Positions 41,528 to 49,167 of a stretch of DNA of 64,000 bases are shown here, one piece after another. The stretch covers positions 2,170,001 to 2,234,000 of the forward strand of contig CAWAVW010000004.1 of assembly GCA_963785585.1 (NCBI GenBank), written 5' to 3'. Origin of the DNA: Palsa-295 sp963785585. Lineage in GTDB: Bacteria; Acidobacteriota; Terriglobia; Acidiferrales; UBA7541. Every line of letters starts with the position of its first letter. The stretch's first letter is position 1. The position numbers and the translations under genes were made by a program. Under the pieces are notes generated by a model. That model was not told the DNA's origin. It worked only from the letters and a program-made list of their open reading frames with translations, and did no database searches.

Positions 41528-43651
41528 CTACCGCCAAATCTGGTACTGCGACGACGTGGCGATCAGGTAGATCGCCGTCTGCGCCTGCTGCAACGATTGT
41601 TTCGATCCTGCCGGCACCGCTTGCATGGCGGTCAAGATCGCCGTCTGCATGTCGGACGACATGGTTCCGTGAAGCATGAGGGTGTTCAGGTTGGCCAGCA
41701 GAGTGGTCGGGTTGGAAGCCTGGGAAGCGTATCCGGAGAAATCCACGGTTGTCGTAGAGCCGATCGATCCGAATACAAAGTTGTTGACCCAGTTCACTCG
41801 GTTCAGCGATGTCGCTGTTGTCAGAATCTGAAATTCCGGGCCGTACTGTGTGGTTTGCGGAATCACATAGTTCGGCGAGTAAAAATTGAACACGCTCGGG
41901 GAAAACAGCGCATTCTGTCCCATCGTGCTGCCGTAATATCCCAGATTCTGTCCGTCGGTCGTCGCGCCGAATCCGCGGAGGATGCCGGTGATGTAGAGGA
42001 TCGGCTCCTGCAGATGCCCGTCGGTTGCAACCGCCGTCGTCGGATCGTCGCCGCGCCGCGCTTCCGGGTCCATCAGAATCGCGGTGATCACCGACTTCAT
42101 GTCGCCCCGCACGCCTTGTCCGTTGTTCACAAACACGTTCGCCACGCGCGTGATGTACGCCGGACTCGGATTGCTGGTCACCAAATGCTGGATCAGTTCG
42201 CGGCATACGAATGGCGGCAGATTCGGGTGGTTAAATATATTGTCGAGAGCGCCGTTCAAATCCTGCACGGTGCCCTGGCCGGCCGGTAGCAGTCCGCCGC
42301 CCGCGGCGCCGGAGTAGGTGAGTAGTTGCTTCGCCGTCATGTCATGGTTCGAGTCCACCGGAACCATGTTGCCCGTCCAATACGGCGGGTTGTAAGTTGA
42401 GGTCGGAGTTCCGGGCGTCGCCGGATACGTCCAACCCGTGTAAGCGAGGGCGAATTCCTCTACTTGCGATTGCGAGTACGTAGCGATCGGATTTCCGCTG
42501 CCGTCTAATTGCAGGGAACCGTCCTGATTGATCAGCGAAGTGCCGAGCGTGAACAGTTGCATCAACTCTCGCGCGTAATTTTCGTTGGCGTGATCGTTCC
42601 CGTTTTGCGGTTTGCCGTTGTTCACCATGTCCAGCCAGTGGCCCATCGCCGGACTTACGGTTACGTCGTACATGATCTGGCGGTAGTTCGTGAACGCATC
42701 GGTATTCAAAAGGTTTAGCCAGTTGGTATAGCCGGTGGGATCGCTGACTTTGTCCCCGCCGACTACAAAGATCTGGCTGAGGGCAAACGCCACGCGCTGC
42801 CGCAGTTGGTCCTGCGCCGAGACGTCCACCACGTAATAACGATTCTGCACGTACCCAAGGCCAGTCTCGCCCTGCGCCGGAGGCGGCACCTGAGTTACGG
42901 GCGCGGTTAGTTGTGCGGTCAGATAACCCTGCAAGCCGCTGGCTTGCACCTGCGTGATCAACGCCGGCGTTGGTCCAAACGTCGTTTGCTGCAAAAAGCG
43001 CGCCGCCACATTCGCCGGGATCGCCGCGTTCGCCACAACTTGCGCGTTCAAACTATTCGAAGGCGTGTTGTTCGAAACGGGATTCGTTACGACGATCGAG
43101 ACCGTTCCCACCTGCGCGGAAGTCGCCGTTCCGGTAGCCACGATTTGCGTGGATGTGAGCGATGTGACCGTCAGCAGCGTGGAGCCGAAGCCCACCGTAG
43201 CGCCGCTTACAAAATTCGATCCGGTGATCGTGAGTGAGATAGAGCCGACGATAAACTGGTTCGGCGTGACGGAAGTGATCTGCGCCGCAGGATTGAGCAG
43301 CGTAACGGCGCTCGATCCGGTCACCGTCGGCTTAGCAGTTACCGCTGCTTCTACTGTGATCGTATTCGGCGACGGCAAGGTGGCCGGCGCGGTGTAGACG
43401 CCCGCGCTGGTAACCGTCCCCAGTGTGGAGTTTCCGCCGGGAACTCCGCTTACGCTCCACGTCAGCGGTTCCGTGGTATTGGAAGGAGTAAAAGTCTGCG
43501 AGGCGCCCGCCACCACATTCACAGTGGCCGGGGTTATCGTGAGAGTTTTGGATACGGGTGGCGGCGTGGTGTAGCCGGCTGGCGCAAGCGCGCAGCCTCC
43601 GTTGACCCCGATCAACAACAACATCAGCGATAGTATTGTCCAGCGACGCAC
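41528..43651 (-). CDS. DUF1800 lipoprotein with Ig-like/IPT domains
   Basis: 707-residue lipoprotein. The signal peptide ends in the lipobox region LIGVNGGC. It is followed by an Ig-like domain (about 33-105), an IPT/TIG domain (about 125-200, with ITSVTPNQFIVGSISLTITGSNF) and the DUF1800 catalytic-like domain (about 210-700), which has FLQQTTFGP, WLDMVNNGKPQNGNDHANENYARELMQLFTLG and FTPSVFNFYSPNY-type text (here FSPSVFNFYSP). GTG at 43651 is chosen for its excellent GGAGGA Shine-Dalgarno; an ATG at 43690 has none. It is followed 32 bases on by DUF1501, its usual partner. Confidence 0.9.
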   Translation of the reverse strand: MRRWTILSLMLLLIGVNGGCALAPAGYTTPPPVSKTLTITPATVNVVAGASQTFTPSNTTEPLTWSVSGVPGGNSTLGTVTSAGVYTAPATLPSPNTITVEAAVTAKPTVTGSSAVTLLNPAAQITSVTPNQFIVGSISLTITGSNFVSGATVGFGSTLLTVTSLTSTQIVATGTATSAQVGTVSIVVTNPVSNNTPSNSLNAQVVANAAIPANVAARFLQQTTFGPTPALITQVQASGLQGYLTAQLTAPVTQVPPPAQGETGLGYVQNRYYVVDVSAQDQLRQRVAFALSQIFVVGGDKVSDPTGYTNWLNLLNTDAFTNYRQIMYDVTVSPAMGHWLDMVNNGKPQNGNDHANENYARELMQLFTLGTSLINQDGSLQLDGSGNPIATYSQSQVEEFALAYTGWTYPATPGTPTSTYNPPYWTGNMVPVDSNHDMTAKQLLTYSGAAGGGLLPAGQGTVQDLNGALDNIFNHPNLPPFVCRELIQHLVTSNPSPAYITRVANVFVNNGQGVRGDMKSVITAILMDPEARRGDDPTTAVATDGHLQEPILYITGILRGFGATTDGQNLGYYGSTMGQNALFSPSVFNFYSPNYVIPQTTQYGPEFQILTTATSLNRVNWVNNFVFGSIGSTTTVDFSGYASQASNPTTLLANLNTLMLHGTMSSDMQTAILTAMQAVPAGSKQSLQQAQTAIYLIATSSQYQIWR

Positions 43652-43970
43652 AGAATTTCCTCCGTGCCCTATATCGGCCCAACCATGCAATCGAATAAAC
43701 GGGATGAAACCAAAGTCGCGGGAGCTCCCACCGGGTGCTGACGCGTCTGAAAAATCGAACTCTCAAACCGAAGGCTAGCAGCCCGTGAACCCGCATGAAA
43801 CTGCTCGACAGGCCAGATTTCGGCCCTGTCCTTTCGCCGTATTGCAATCTGTCGAATTAGCCATCGAACATCGCGCGAACCTTCACCACCTCGCACGGCG
43901 GATGGGGTGGCTACGGAACCTCGAGGAATTTCACTTGACAGGAAACGAAGCCGACGCAATACTAAACCAT
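43652..43970. other. 319-base divergent intergenic region, DUF1800 / ArsR
   Basis: Between the divergent starts. On the right edge are the ArsR promoter and palindrome (listed separately). On the left edge is the DUF1800 Shine-Dalgarno. In between I see no RNA gene, repeat or hairpin with a T run. The ArsR frame is open upstream to 43785, but that stretch has no family resemblance. Confidence 0.5.
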
Positions 43971-43979
43971 ATGGTTAAG
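43935..43979 (+). promoter_or_regulatory. ArsR promoter and start-codon palindrome
   Basis: TTGACA (43935-43940) with AATACT (43958-43963, 17-base spacer) or TACTAA (43960-43965). The ATG at 43971 lies five to seven bases after the -10, so the mRNA should be leaderless. A perfect palindrome AACCAT-ATGGTT (43965-43976) is centred on the start codon, and it extends imperfectly to 43962-43979: a candidate autoregulatory operator. Confidence 0.6.
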
Positions 43980-44459
43980 CATGCAGACGCGCAACTCGAC
44001 GCGACCTTCGCGGCGCTTTCCGATCCCACACGCCGCGGAATTCTTGCCCAACTGGCGCTCGGTGAAACTTCGGTCAGCGAGCTGGCAGCGCCGTATGAAA
44101 TGTCTCTTCCGGCTGTCTCCAAGCATTTGCGCGTGCTGCAGCACGCCGGTCTAGTTACGCGCCGGAAAAACGGTCGCGTCCACCGGTGCCGTCTGGTAGC
44201 CGAACCAATGCAGGGAGCCGCCCAATGGATCGACTACTATCGGCGCTTCTGGGAGGCACAGCTCGACGCACTGGAAAAATTCCTGGACGAATCCATGAAC
44301 GTGCAAGCTGACGTGCCGGCTGACGTGCAGGACATTGTTCAGGGCAAAGTTCAGGGCACTGTTCAGGGCAAAGTTCAGCGGTCGCCGGCGGCTCCATCCA
44401 AGCGACGACGTCCGAAGGCACAGGGCACGCACACGAGGAATACACGCGATGGCGAATGA
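43971..44459 (+). CDS. ArsR-family regulator with (VQxx) repeat tail
   Basis: 162-residue winged-helix regulator. The HTH is typical: LDATFAALSDPTRRGILAQLALGETSVSELAAPYEMSLPAVSKHLRVLQHAGLV, ending in RRKNGRVHRCRL. No metal-binding cysteine pair is seen, as usual for the ArsR subgroup that pairs with SRPBCC proteins. Residues 111-138 are seven tetrapeptides VQAD-VPAD-VQDI-VQGK-VQGT-VQGK-VQRS, encoded by 12-base repeats, followed by a basic tail. It overlaps the first SRPBCC gene by 11 bases, and it should control that operon. Confidence 0.92.
   Translation: MVKHADAQLDATFAALSDPTRRGILAQLALGETSVSELAAPYEMSLPAVSKHLRVLQHAGLVTRRKNGRVHRCRLVAEPMQGAAQWIDYYRRFWEAQLDALEKFLDESMNVQADVPADVQDIVQGKVQGTVQGKVQRSPAAPSKRRRPKAQGTHTRNTRDGE
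44301..44384 (+). repeat. 12-base coding minisatellite in the ArsR gene
   Basis: Seven 12-base units in frame. The first three start GTGCA or GTGCC, the last four start GTTCAG. Units at 44337-44348 and 44361-44372 are identical (GTTCAGGGCAAA). They encode the VQxx tail of the regulator and are prone to copy-number change without breaking the frame. Confidence 0.75.
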
Positions 44460-44985
44460 CTCACCAGCGAGCCCATCGGGCGCGAAATCTGCACCAGCGA
44501 CTCTCGTTCTTCAGCGTTGGCTCGCGGCGTCCCCCGAGCGCGTCTTCGATGCGTTCGCCAGGAAAGAGCAAATGGAGCGCTGGATGTGCCGCGACGCCGG
44601 CTCGCACGTGATTCATTACGTGCAATTCGATTTCTGCGAAGGCGGCGAATGCGTTCTCGACATCGATATCGGCAAGGGCCAGCGGTATCTGCAATACCTG
44701 CGATACAAAACAATCGTCCGGCCGCGGCGAATCGTCTGGGTGTGGGAGGGCGAGCAACGGGATGCCTCCGGAAAAGTGATCGATGAACTGCGCGGCACCG
44801 TCGTGACCATCGTGCTGACCGATTCGCGCGGCGGAACAGAATTGACGCTGACGCACGAGTTCCTGCCGAAGGCTCAGAGCTTCCGTGATCACCGTCGTGG
44901 ATGGGACGGCTGCATCGACGTGCTCGCATCCCTGCTGGCGGCAGACTCGGCATTCGATGTGCGACACGAAGGCGACTTACCGTGA
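44449..44985 (+). CDS. SRPBCC (AHSA1-type) protein 1
   Basis: 178-residue START-like helix-grip protein. Typical AHSA1 pattern: QRWLAASPERVFDAFARKEQMERWMCRD, VVTIVLTDSRGGTELTLTHEFLP and HRRGWDGCIDVLASLL. The ATG at 44449 overlaps the ArsR stop (11 bases) and has GAGGA upstream. These proteins bind hydrophobic ligands; ArsR-SRPBCC operons are common and poorly understood. Next SRPBCC gene overlaps by GTGA. Confidence 0.9.
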   Translation: MANDSPASPSGAKSAPATLVLQRWLAASPERVFDAFARKEQMERWMCRDAGSHVIHYVQFDFCEGGECVLDIDIGKGQRYLQYLRYKTIVRPRRIVWVWEGEQRDASGKVIDELRGTVVTIVLTDSRGGTELTLTHEFLPKAQSFRDHRRGWDGCIDVLASLLAADSAFDVRHEGDLP

Positions 44986-45440
44986 ACACGTCGAGCGCGG
45001 CTTCCCAACCGGTGCTGGAAGTGAAGCGTTTGTTTCGCGCGCCGCGCGAAAAAGTATTCGACGCGTGGGTTCATCCGGAGCAGATGACGCGGTGGTTTTG
45101 TAGCGCTATCCCAAACCGTTCGGGCCGTATCGTTGCGATGAACGCCCATCCCGGCGGAAGCTACCGGATCGAGGTAGACGATTCTTCCACCGGCACGAAA
45201 TACAAAATTCACGGTGAATATCTCGAAGTAAAACGACCCGAGCGTTTGGTATTCAGCTGGGAATTTGAGCCCGACCCGGAGCACGGTAAAATGATCATTA
45301 CGCTGGATTTCATGGCACGCGGCGCGGACACCGAAATGATTCTGACGCAGGTAAATTTTCCCTCGGCCGGTTCGCGCGACGGCCATCGGCAGGGCTGGAA
45401 TTTTTGTCTCGACGCGCTCGGTCGCTTCCTCGAGCAGTGA
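44982..45440 (+). CDS. SRPBCC (AHSA1-type) protein 2
   Basis: 152-residue second helix-grip protein: VKRLFRAPREKVFDAWVHPEQMTRWF, MNAHPGGSYRIEVDD, GEYLEVKRPERLVFSWEFEPD, and HRQGWNFCLDALGRFL. The GTG start overlaps the stop of SRPBCC protein 1 (GTGA), so the two are translated together. Similar in order to its neighbour but clearly diverged, suggesting an old duplication or a heteromeric pair. Confidence 0.9.
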   Translation: MNTSSAASQPVLEVKRLFRAPREKVFDAWVHPEQMTRWFCSAIPNRSGRIVAMNAHPGGSYRIEVDDSSTGTKYKIHGEYLEVKRPERLVFSWEFEPDPEHGKMIITLDFMARGADTEMILTQVNFPSAGSRDGHRQGWNFCLDALGRFLEQ

Positions 45441-45511
45441 TTTTGGATTCAGCGGCGGGAATCAAACGCTCGCGGGCCCTTGCAACTAAATTTGAATGAC
45501 GGAGAACGGAT

Positions 45512-46033
45512 ATGCGAAAAATGGCGACAACAGCGATGGCAGCATTGCTCCTGGCAACCGGGTTGGCTTCCCCGCGGATCGGCAACGCGCAAATGCCGAC
45601 GCCGAAAACCAGCGCGGCGTTTGACAAACTGAAGACGCTCGCAGGCGACTGGACTGCAACGGCCGAAGGAATGCCGCCGTTCACCAGCACCATCCGGCTG
45701 ATTTCAAACGGGACGGCGATTGAAGAGACATTCAACAATGATATGGATCATCAGATGGTCACCGTGTACTCGTCGGACGGCGACCGCGTCGCTCTTACGC
45801 ATTTCTGTTCCGCGGGAAACCAGCCGCGCATGGAAACTCCCGCTGAGCGCGACAATCCCAATGAATATGTTTTTTCCTTCACGGGCGCGACGAATCTTGC
45901 CAGCCCGGAAGACCTTCACATGCACCGCATGATTCTGAACATCGTTGATGCCGACCACTTCACCGAAGTCTGGCACGCCAAGATGGGTGGAAAAGACATG
46001 CCAAAAGAATTCAGCTTCGAACGAAAGAAGTAG
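45512..46033 (+). CDS. Secreted lipocalin-like (DUF1579-type) protein
   Basis: 173 residues with a signal peptide (about 1-26). The mature part starts FDKLKTLAGDWTATAEGMPPFTSTIRLISNGTAIEETF, the opening strand pattern of DUF1579/heme-binding-like beta-barrels, and continues VTVYSSDGDRVALTHFCSAGNQPRM. It follows SRPBCC protein 2 by 71 bases in the same direction, perhaps in the same operon. GGAGAACGG lies upstream of the ATG. Role unknown; ligand binding in the periplasm is plausible. Confidence 0.8.
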   Translation: MRKMATTAMAALLLATGLASPRIGNAQMPTPKTSAAFDKLKTLAGDWTATAEGMPPFTSTIRLISNGTAIEETFNNDMDHQMVTVYSSDGDRVALTHFCSAGNQPRMETPAERDNPNEYVFSFTGATNLASPEDLHMHRMILNIVDADHFTEVWHAKMGGKDMPKEFSFERKK

Positions 46034-46073
46034 CGCTTACGGAGCGATCTGGCGGCGGTTCAAAAAAGTGCGG

Positions 46074-46274
46074 CTAACCGCCGCCGACAAAGTGAACGAT
46101 CTCAAAACTGTCGTTCGGCTGAATTTGCGTTTCCGCCCACTGGCTGCGAGGCAAAATATCGAGGTTTCGTTCGATCGCCACGCGATTTCCCGCCATACCC
46201 AGATGCTCGATCAGCGCGACGACGTTTAAGCCGTCCGGAATTTCCTGCGCATCTCCGTTGATTTTCACTTTCAT
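46074..46274 (-). CDS. thiS: Sulfur carrier protein ThiS
   Basis: 66-residue beta-grasp protein that carries sulfur as a C-terminal thiocarboxylate for thiazole synthesis. It has the usual opening (KVKINGDAQEIPDGLNVVALIEHLG) and ends in VHFVGGG with the exposed di-Gly needed for activation. Its ATG overlaps the stop of the upstream gene (ATGA). No thiG, thiF or thiE gene adjoins here, so other thi genes are elsewhere. It could alternatively be a MoaD-type carrier, but length and motif favour ThiS. Confidence 0.92.
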   Translation of the reverse strand: MKVKINGDAQEIPDGLNVVALIEHLGMAGNRVAIERNLDILPRSQWAETQIQPNDSFEIVHFVGGG

Positions 46275-46903
46275 TGCGGATTCGCGGGCGGAGTGTTTTT
46301 CGCGCGCGTGCGCATCGAAAAACGGATTTCGTCTTTTGCCGCGTCGAGCTTGGCCTGAATGACCAGCGCGAGATCGTCCTTACCGAGCGGCGGCAGCGGG
46401 AATTTGATTTTCACGCGTCCCTGGTCGTCGCAAATTCCGCTGTGTTTCTCCGAGCTAATCGACCCTTCGATCACAGCCTCTACGTGCGCGCCGGCTTGCG
46501 GCTGCCGGTCGGCCCTCCGCGAAACCTCCACATCGAGCGCCACGTTTCCGGCTGAAAGCCACGAACCCGGATTCAGTAATTGCACTTGAATCCCCGGACC
46601 GCGCGCCGCCACCGCGGCAGCCTGCGCTTCCGCCTCCGCAGCCGCGATTTCCTTGTCCAGTTCCCCCGCGCGGATCGATTCAATCACCGAGCGGTGCTGT
46701 TCAGCCACGCGTTTGCGCAATTCTTCCTGGGAAAACTCACTGGAGGCAGCAAATTGTTCGTAATTGGAAGCACGGCGGTAAAAAATGCGCCCGTTTTGGT
46801 ACACCACAGTGTCGATCGACGGATGCGCGGGGCCGCGGTCCTCCGTTTGCACGTGCAGGACGCGATCGCCCGCTTTCACATCGGTATTGAACCCGGAACT
46901 CAT
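46271..46903 (-). CDS. Hypothetical protein coupled to ThiS
   Basis: 210 residues, no signal peptide. A short N-terminal beta region (VQTEDRGPAHPSIDTVVYQNGRIFYRR) is followed by a charged helix rich in Ala/Glu (EIAAAEAEAQAAAVAARG, about 98-118) and a C-terminal Ig-like segment (VQLLNPGSWLSAGNVALDVEVSRR ... GICDDQGRVKIKFPLPP). No family recognised with confidence. It overlaps thiS by four bases, which suggests co-expression with thiS, and is divergent from the nuo operon. Confidence 0.7.
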   Translation of the reverse strand: MSSGFNTDVKAGDRVLHVQTEDRGPAHPSIDTVVYQNGRIFYRRASNYEQFAASSEFSQEELRKRVAEQHRSVIESIRAGELDKEIAAAEAEAQAAAVAARGPGIQVQLLNPGSWLSAGNVALDVEVSRRADRQPQAGAHVEAVIEGSISSEKHSGICDDQGRVKIKFPLPPLGKDDLALVIQAKLDAAKDEIRFSMRTRAKNTPPANPQ

Positions 46904-47001
46904 CTTCAGACGGTCCTCAGGAGTTTCCGATCGGCGGATTTCGGCGTGCGCCGACGGTCTGGTCGAACCAAATGAAAAAAAAGAAGAAAGTGAGAGTTCA
47001 T

Positions 47002-47030
47002 TTGACCAGTCGCGCTGCTGCCGCTATTAT
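47002..47030 (+). promoter_or_regulatory. Promoter of the nuo operon
   Basis: TTGACC (47002-47007), 17-base spacer, TATTAT (47025-47030), close to the sigma-70 consensus, located 15 bases before the nuoA ATG. The expected leader is about nine bases and lacks a clear Shine-Dalgarno. Confidence 0.65.
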
Positions 47031-47045
47031 ATCAGCGCAAACAAA

Positions 47046-47417
47046 ATGAACACGAACTACCTCGAAGGTTATGCGCCGCTGTTGCTGATGTTTATACTCG
47101 CCTGCGGCCTCGCGGGCGTCCTCGTAGTCGCCTCGCAAATCGTTGGGCGCCACAAGCGAACCCGCGAGAAAGACCAGGCTTACGAGTGTGGGATCCGCCC
47201 CACCGGCGATGCGCGTGATCCCATTTCGGTCCAGTTTTACATGGTTGCTCTGCTGTTCATCCTTTTCGACATCGAAGCGATTTTTCTGTATCCGTGGGCT
47301 TTGGTTTATGGCGACCTGCACATGTTCGGCTTTATCGAAATGATGTTGTACATCGCGATTTTGCTGGCCGGTTACATTTACCTCTGGAAGAAGGGCGCGC
47401 TGGACTGGGAACACTAA
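47046..47417 (+). CDS. nuoA: NADH-quinone oxidoreductase subunit A
   Basis: 123-residue three-helix membrane subunit of complex I. Motifs: YECGIRPTGDARDPISVQFYMVALLFILFDIEAIFLYPWA, the conserved Cys loop and helix 2, and GFIEMMLYIAILLAGYIYLWKKGALDW. First gene of the operon, with its own promoter. The next gene is nuoC after only 27 bases; nuoB, which normally sits between, is absent. Confidence 0.96.
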   Translation: MNTNYLEGYAPLLLMFILACGLAGVLVVASQIVGRHKRTREKDQAYECGIRPTGDARDPISVQFYMVALLFILFDIEAIFLYPWALVYGDLHMFGFIEMMLYIAILLAGYIYLWKKGALDWEH

Positions 47418-47444
47418 ACAGCCGCCCTCAGGACACAGACTCTT

Positions 47445-47921
47445 TTGGAACCACAGGACATCGAGAAGCATCCCGTACTCGAGAAACTCAGGGAGTTCGA
47501 CGCGCAATCCGTTGCGGAAGTGCTGGAATTCCGCGGCGAAATCACCGTCGTGGTCCCGCGCGAGAAACTCTTGCGTGCCTGTGAGTACTTGTCCACCGAC
47601 CCAACGCTGCGCTTTTCCCTGCTCTCCGACATTACGGCGGCGGATAAATTTCCGCTCGAACCTCGTTTTGAAGTGAACTACCACCTGGTTTCGATCGACC
47701 GTCGCGACCGCATCCGCCTGAAAGTGCGAATTCGCGGGAATGATGCGACCTTACCGTCCGTCACTCCCGTTTGGCCAACGGCCAATTGGCATGAACGCGA
47801 ATCGTTCGATCTCTTCGGCATTCGCTTCGAAGGCCATCCCGATCTGAAGCGGATTTTGATGCCGGACGATTGGGAAGGCCACCCGCTGCGCAAAGACTAT
47901 CCGACCGAGGGCTACCGCTGA
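47445..47921 (+). CDS. nuoC: NADH-quinone oxidoreductase subunit C
   Basis: 158-residue peripheral-arm subunit. The family block FEVNYHLVSIDRRDRIRLKVRI, WPTANWHERESFDLFGIRFEGHPDLKRILMPDDWEGHPLRKDYP is complete. The start is TTG at 47445; the family N-terminus usually lies here and I see no ATG in frame nearby. NuoC is separate from NuoD (no CD fusion). The start codon and the short gap imply coupling to nuoA. Confidence 0.94.
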   Translation: MEPQDIEKHPVLEKLREFDAQSVAEVLEFRGEITVVVPREKLLRACEYLSTDPTLRFSLLSDITAADKFPLEPRFEVNYHLVSIDRRDRIRLKVRIRGNDATLPSVTPVWPTANWHERESFDLFGIRFEGHPDLKRILMPDDWEGHPLRKDYPTEGYR

Positions 47922-47943
47922 TGCGCGGCAGGAGCGCGAGACG

Positions 47944-49143
47944 ATGAGCACAACAATCGAGACGCCGACCGGCACAGCACAAACGATGGTCCTGAACATG
48001 GGACCGCAGCACCCGTCCACCCACGGCGTTTTGCGCGTGATTCTTGAACTCGACGGCGAAACCGTTGTCAAAGCCGAGTCGGTGATCGGCTACCTGCACA
48101 CCGGGATCGAAAAATCGCTGGAATCGAAAACCTATTCGCAGGGTGTGACGCTCACCGACCGCGTCGATTATCTTGCTCCGCTCTCGAATAACCTGGCGTA
48201 CTGCCTGGCCGTCGAAAAAATTCTCGGCATCGAAGTTCCCAAGCGCGCTCAGTATATCCGCGTGCTGCTCGCTGAATTGACGCGCTGCGCCTCGCACCTG
48301 GTCTGGCTGGGCACCCACGCCATCGATCTCGGCGCGATGACTGTGTTTCTGTACAGCTTCCGCGAACGCGAAGAAATCCTGAAAATTTTCGAATATGTCT
48401 CCGGCCAGCGGATGATGACCAGTTATTTTCGTCCCGGCGGGCTGGCCCTCGAGCCGCCACCCGACTGGCTGGAACGGGTGAAGCGTGTGGTCGATAACCT
48501 GCCCGCGCACATCGACGAATACGAAACGCTGCTCACCAAAAACAAAATCTGGCTCGGCCGTACCGTCGGCGTCGGGCTGTTGAGCGCCACCGATGCCATT
48601 GCGATGGGGTGCACGGGCCCGCTGCTTCGCGCGAGCGGTGTCGCCTACGATGTTCGCAAGGCGTTCCCCTACTCCCGCTACGACGAGTTTGACTTCAACG
48701 TACCGACGCAGACGGCGGGCGACTGCTACGCTCGGTATCAGGTCCGCGTCGCCGAAATCCGAGAAAGCATCAAGATCGTGAAACAGGCGATGGAAAAAGT
48801 TCCTGCCGACGGCCCGTTCCGCGCCGAAGTTCCCGGCATTATTGCTCCTTCGCGCGAAGAGATGAAGGCTTCGATCGAGGGCCTGATCTACCACTTCAAA
48901 ATTTTCACCGAAGGCTTTGCGCCGCCGATCGGCGAAGTTTATCAGGCGATCGAATCGCCCCGCGGCGAGCTCGGCTATTTCGTCAAGAGCGATGGCTCCG
49001 CCAAGCCCTATCGCGTGAAAATGCGCACGCCGTCATTCGTCAATTTGCAAATTTTGCCGACGCTCGCCGTCGGCCGCCTGATTTCCGACGTGGTCGCCTG
49101 CATCGGAACGACCGACATTGTGCTGGGAGAAGTGGACCGCTAG
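47944..49143 (+). CDS. nuoD: NADH-quinone oxidoreductase subunit D
   Basis: 399-residue quinone-site subunit, related to hydrogenase large subunits. Motifs: LNMGPQHPSTHGVLRVILELDGE, GYLHTGIEKSLE, DRVDYLAPLSNNLAY, LLSATDAIAMGCTGPLLRASG, and the C-terminal DVVACIGTTDIVLGEVDR. NuoD normally binds NuoB, which carries the N2 cluster. Its partner NuoB is not encoded in this operon. A MidA/NDUFAF7 homologue that might methylate it is encoded at 5.4-6.6 kb. Confidence 0.97.
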   Translation: MSTTIETPTGTAQTMVLNMGPQHPSTHGVLRVILELDGETVVKAESVIGYLHTGIEKSLESKTYSQGVTLTDRVDYLAPLSNNLAYCLAVEKILGIEVPKRAQYIRVLLAELTRCASHLVWLGTHAIDLGAMTVFLYSFREREEILKIFEYVSGQRMMTSYFRPGGLALEPPPDWLERVKRVVDNLPAHIDEYETLLTKNKIWLGRTVGVGLLSATDAIAMGCTGPLLRASGVAYDVRKAFPYSRYDEFDFNVPTQTAGDCYARYQVRVAEIRESIKIVKQAMEKVPADGPFRAEVPGIIAPSREEMKASIEGLIYHFKIFTEGFAPPIGEVYQAIESPRGELGYFVKSDGSAKPYRVKMRTPSFVNLQILPTLAVGRLISDVVACIGTTDIVLGEVDR

Positions 49144-49167
49144 TTGCCGGCGGCCGTAAAGGGACTC

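Noticed and set aside
41496..42206. Upstream extension of the DUF1501 frame into the DUF1800 gene
   Set aside because: Translation is Arg/His-rich without homology; the Tat signal and AGGAG place the true start at 41495.
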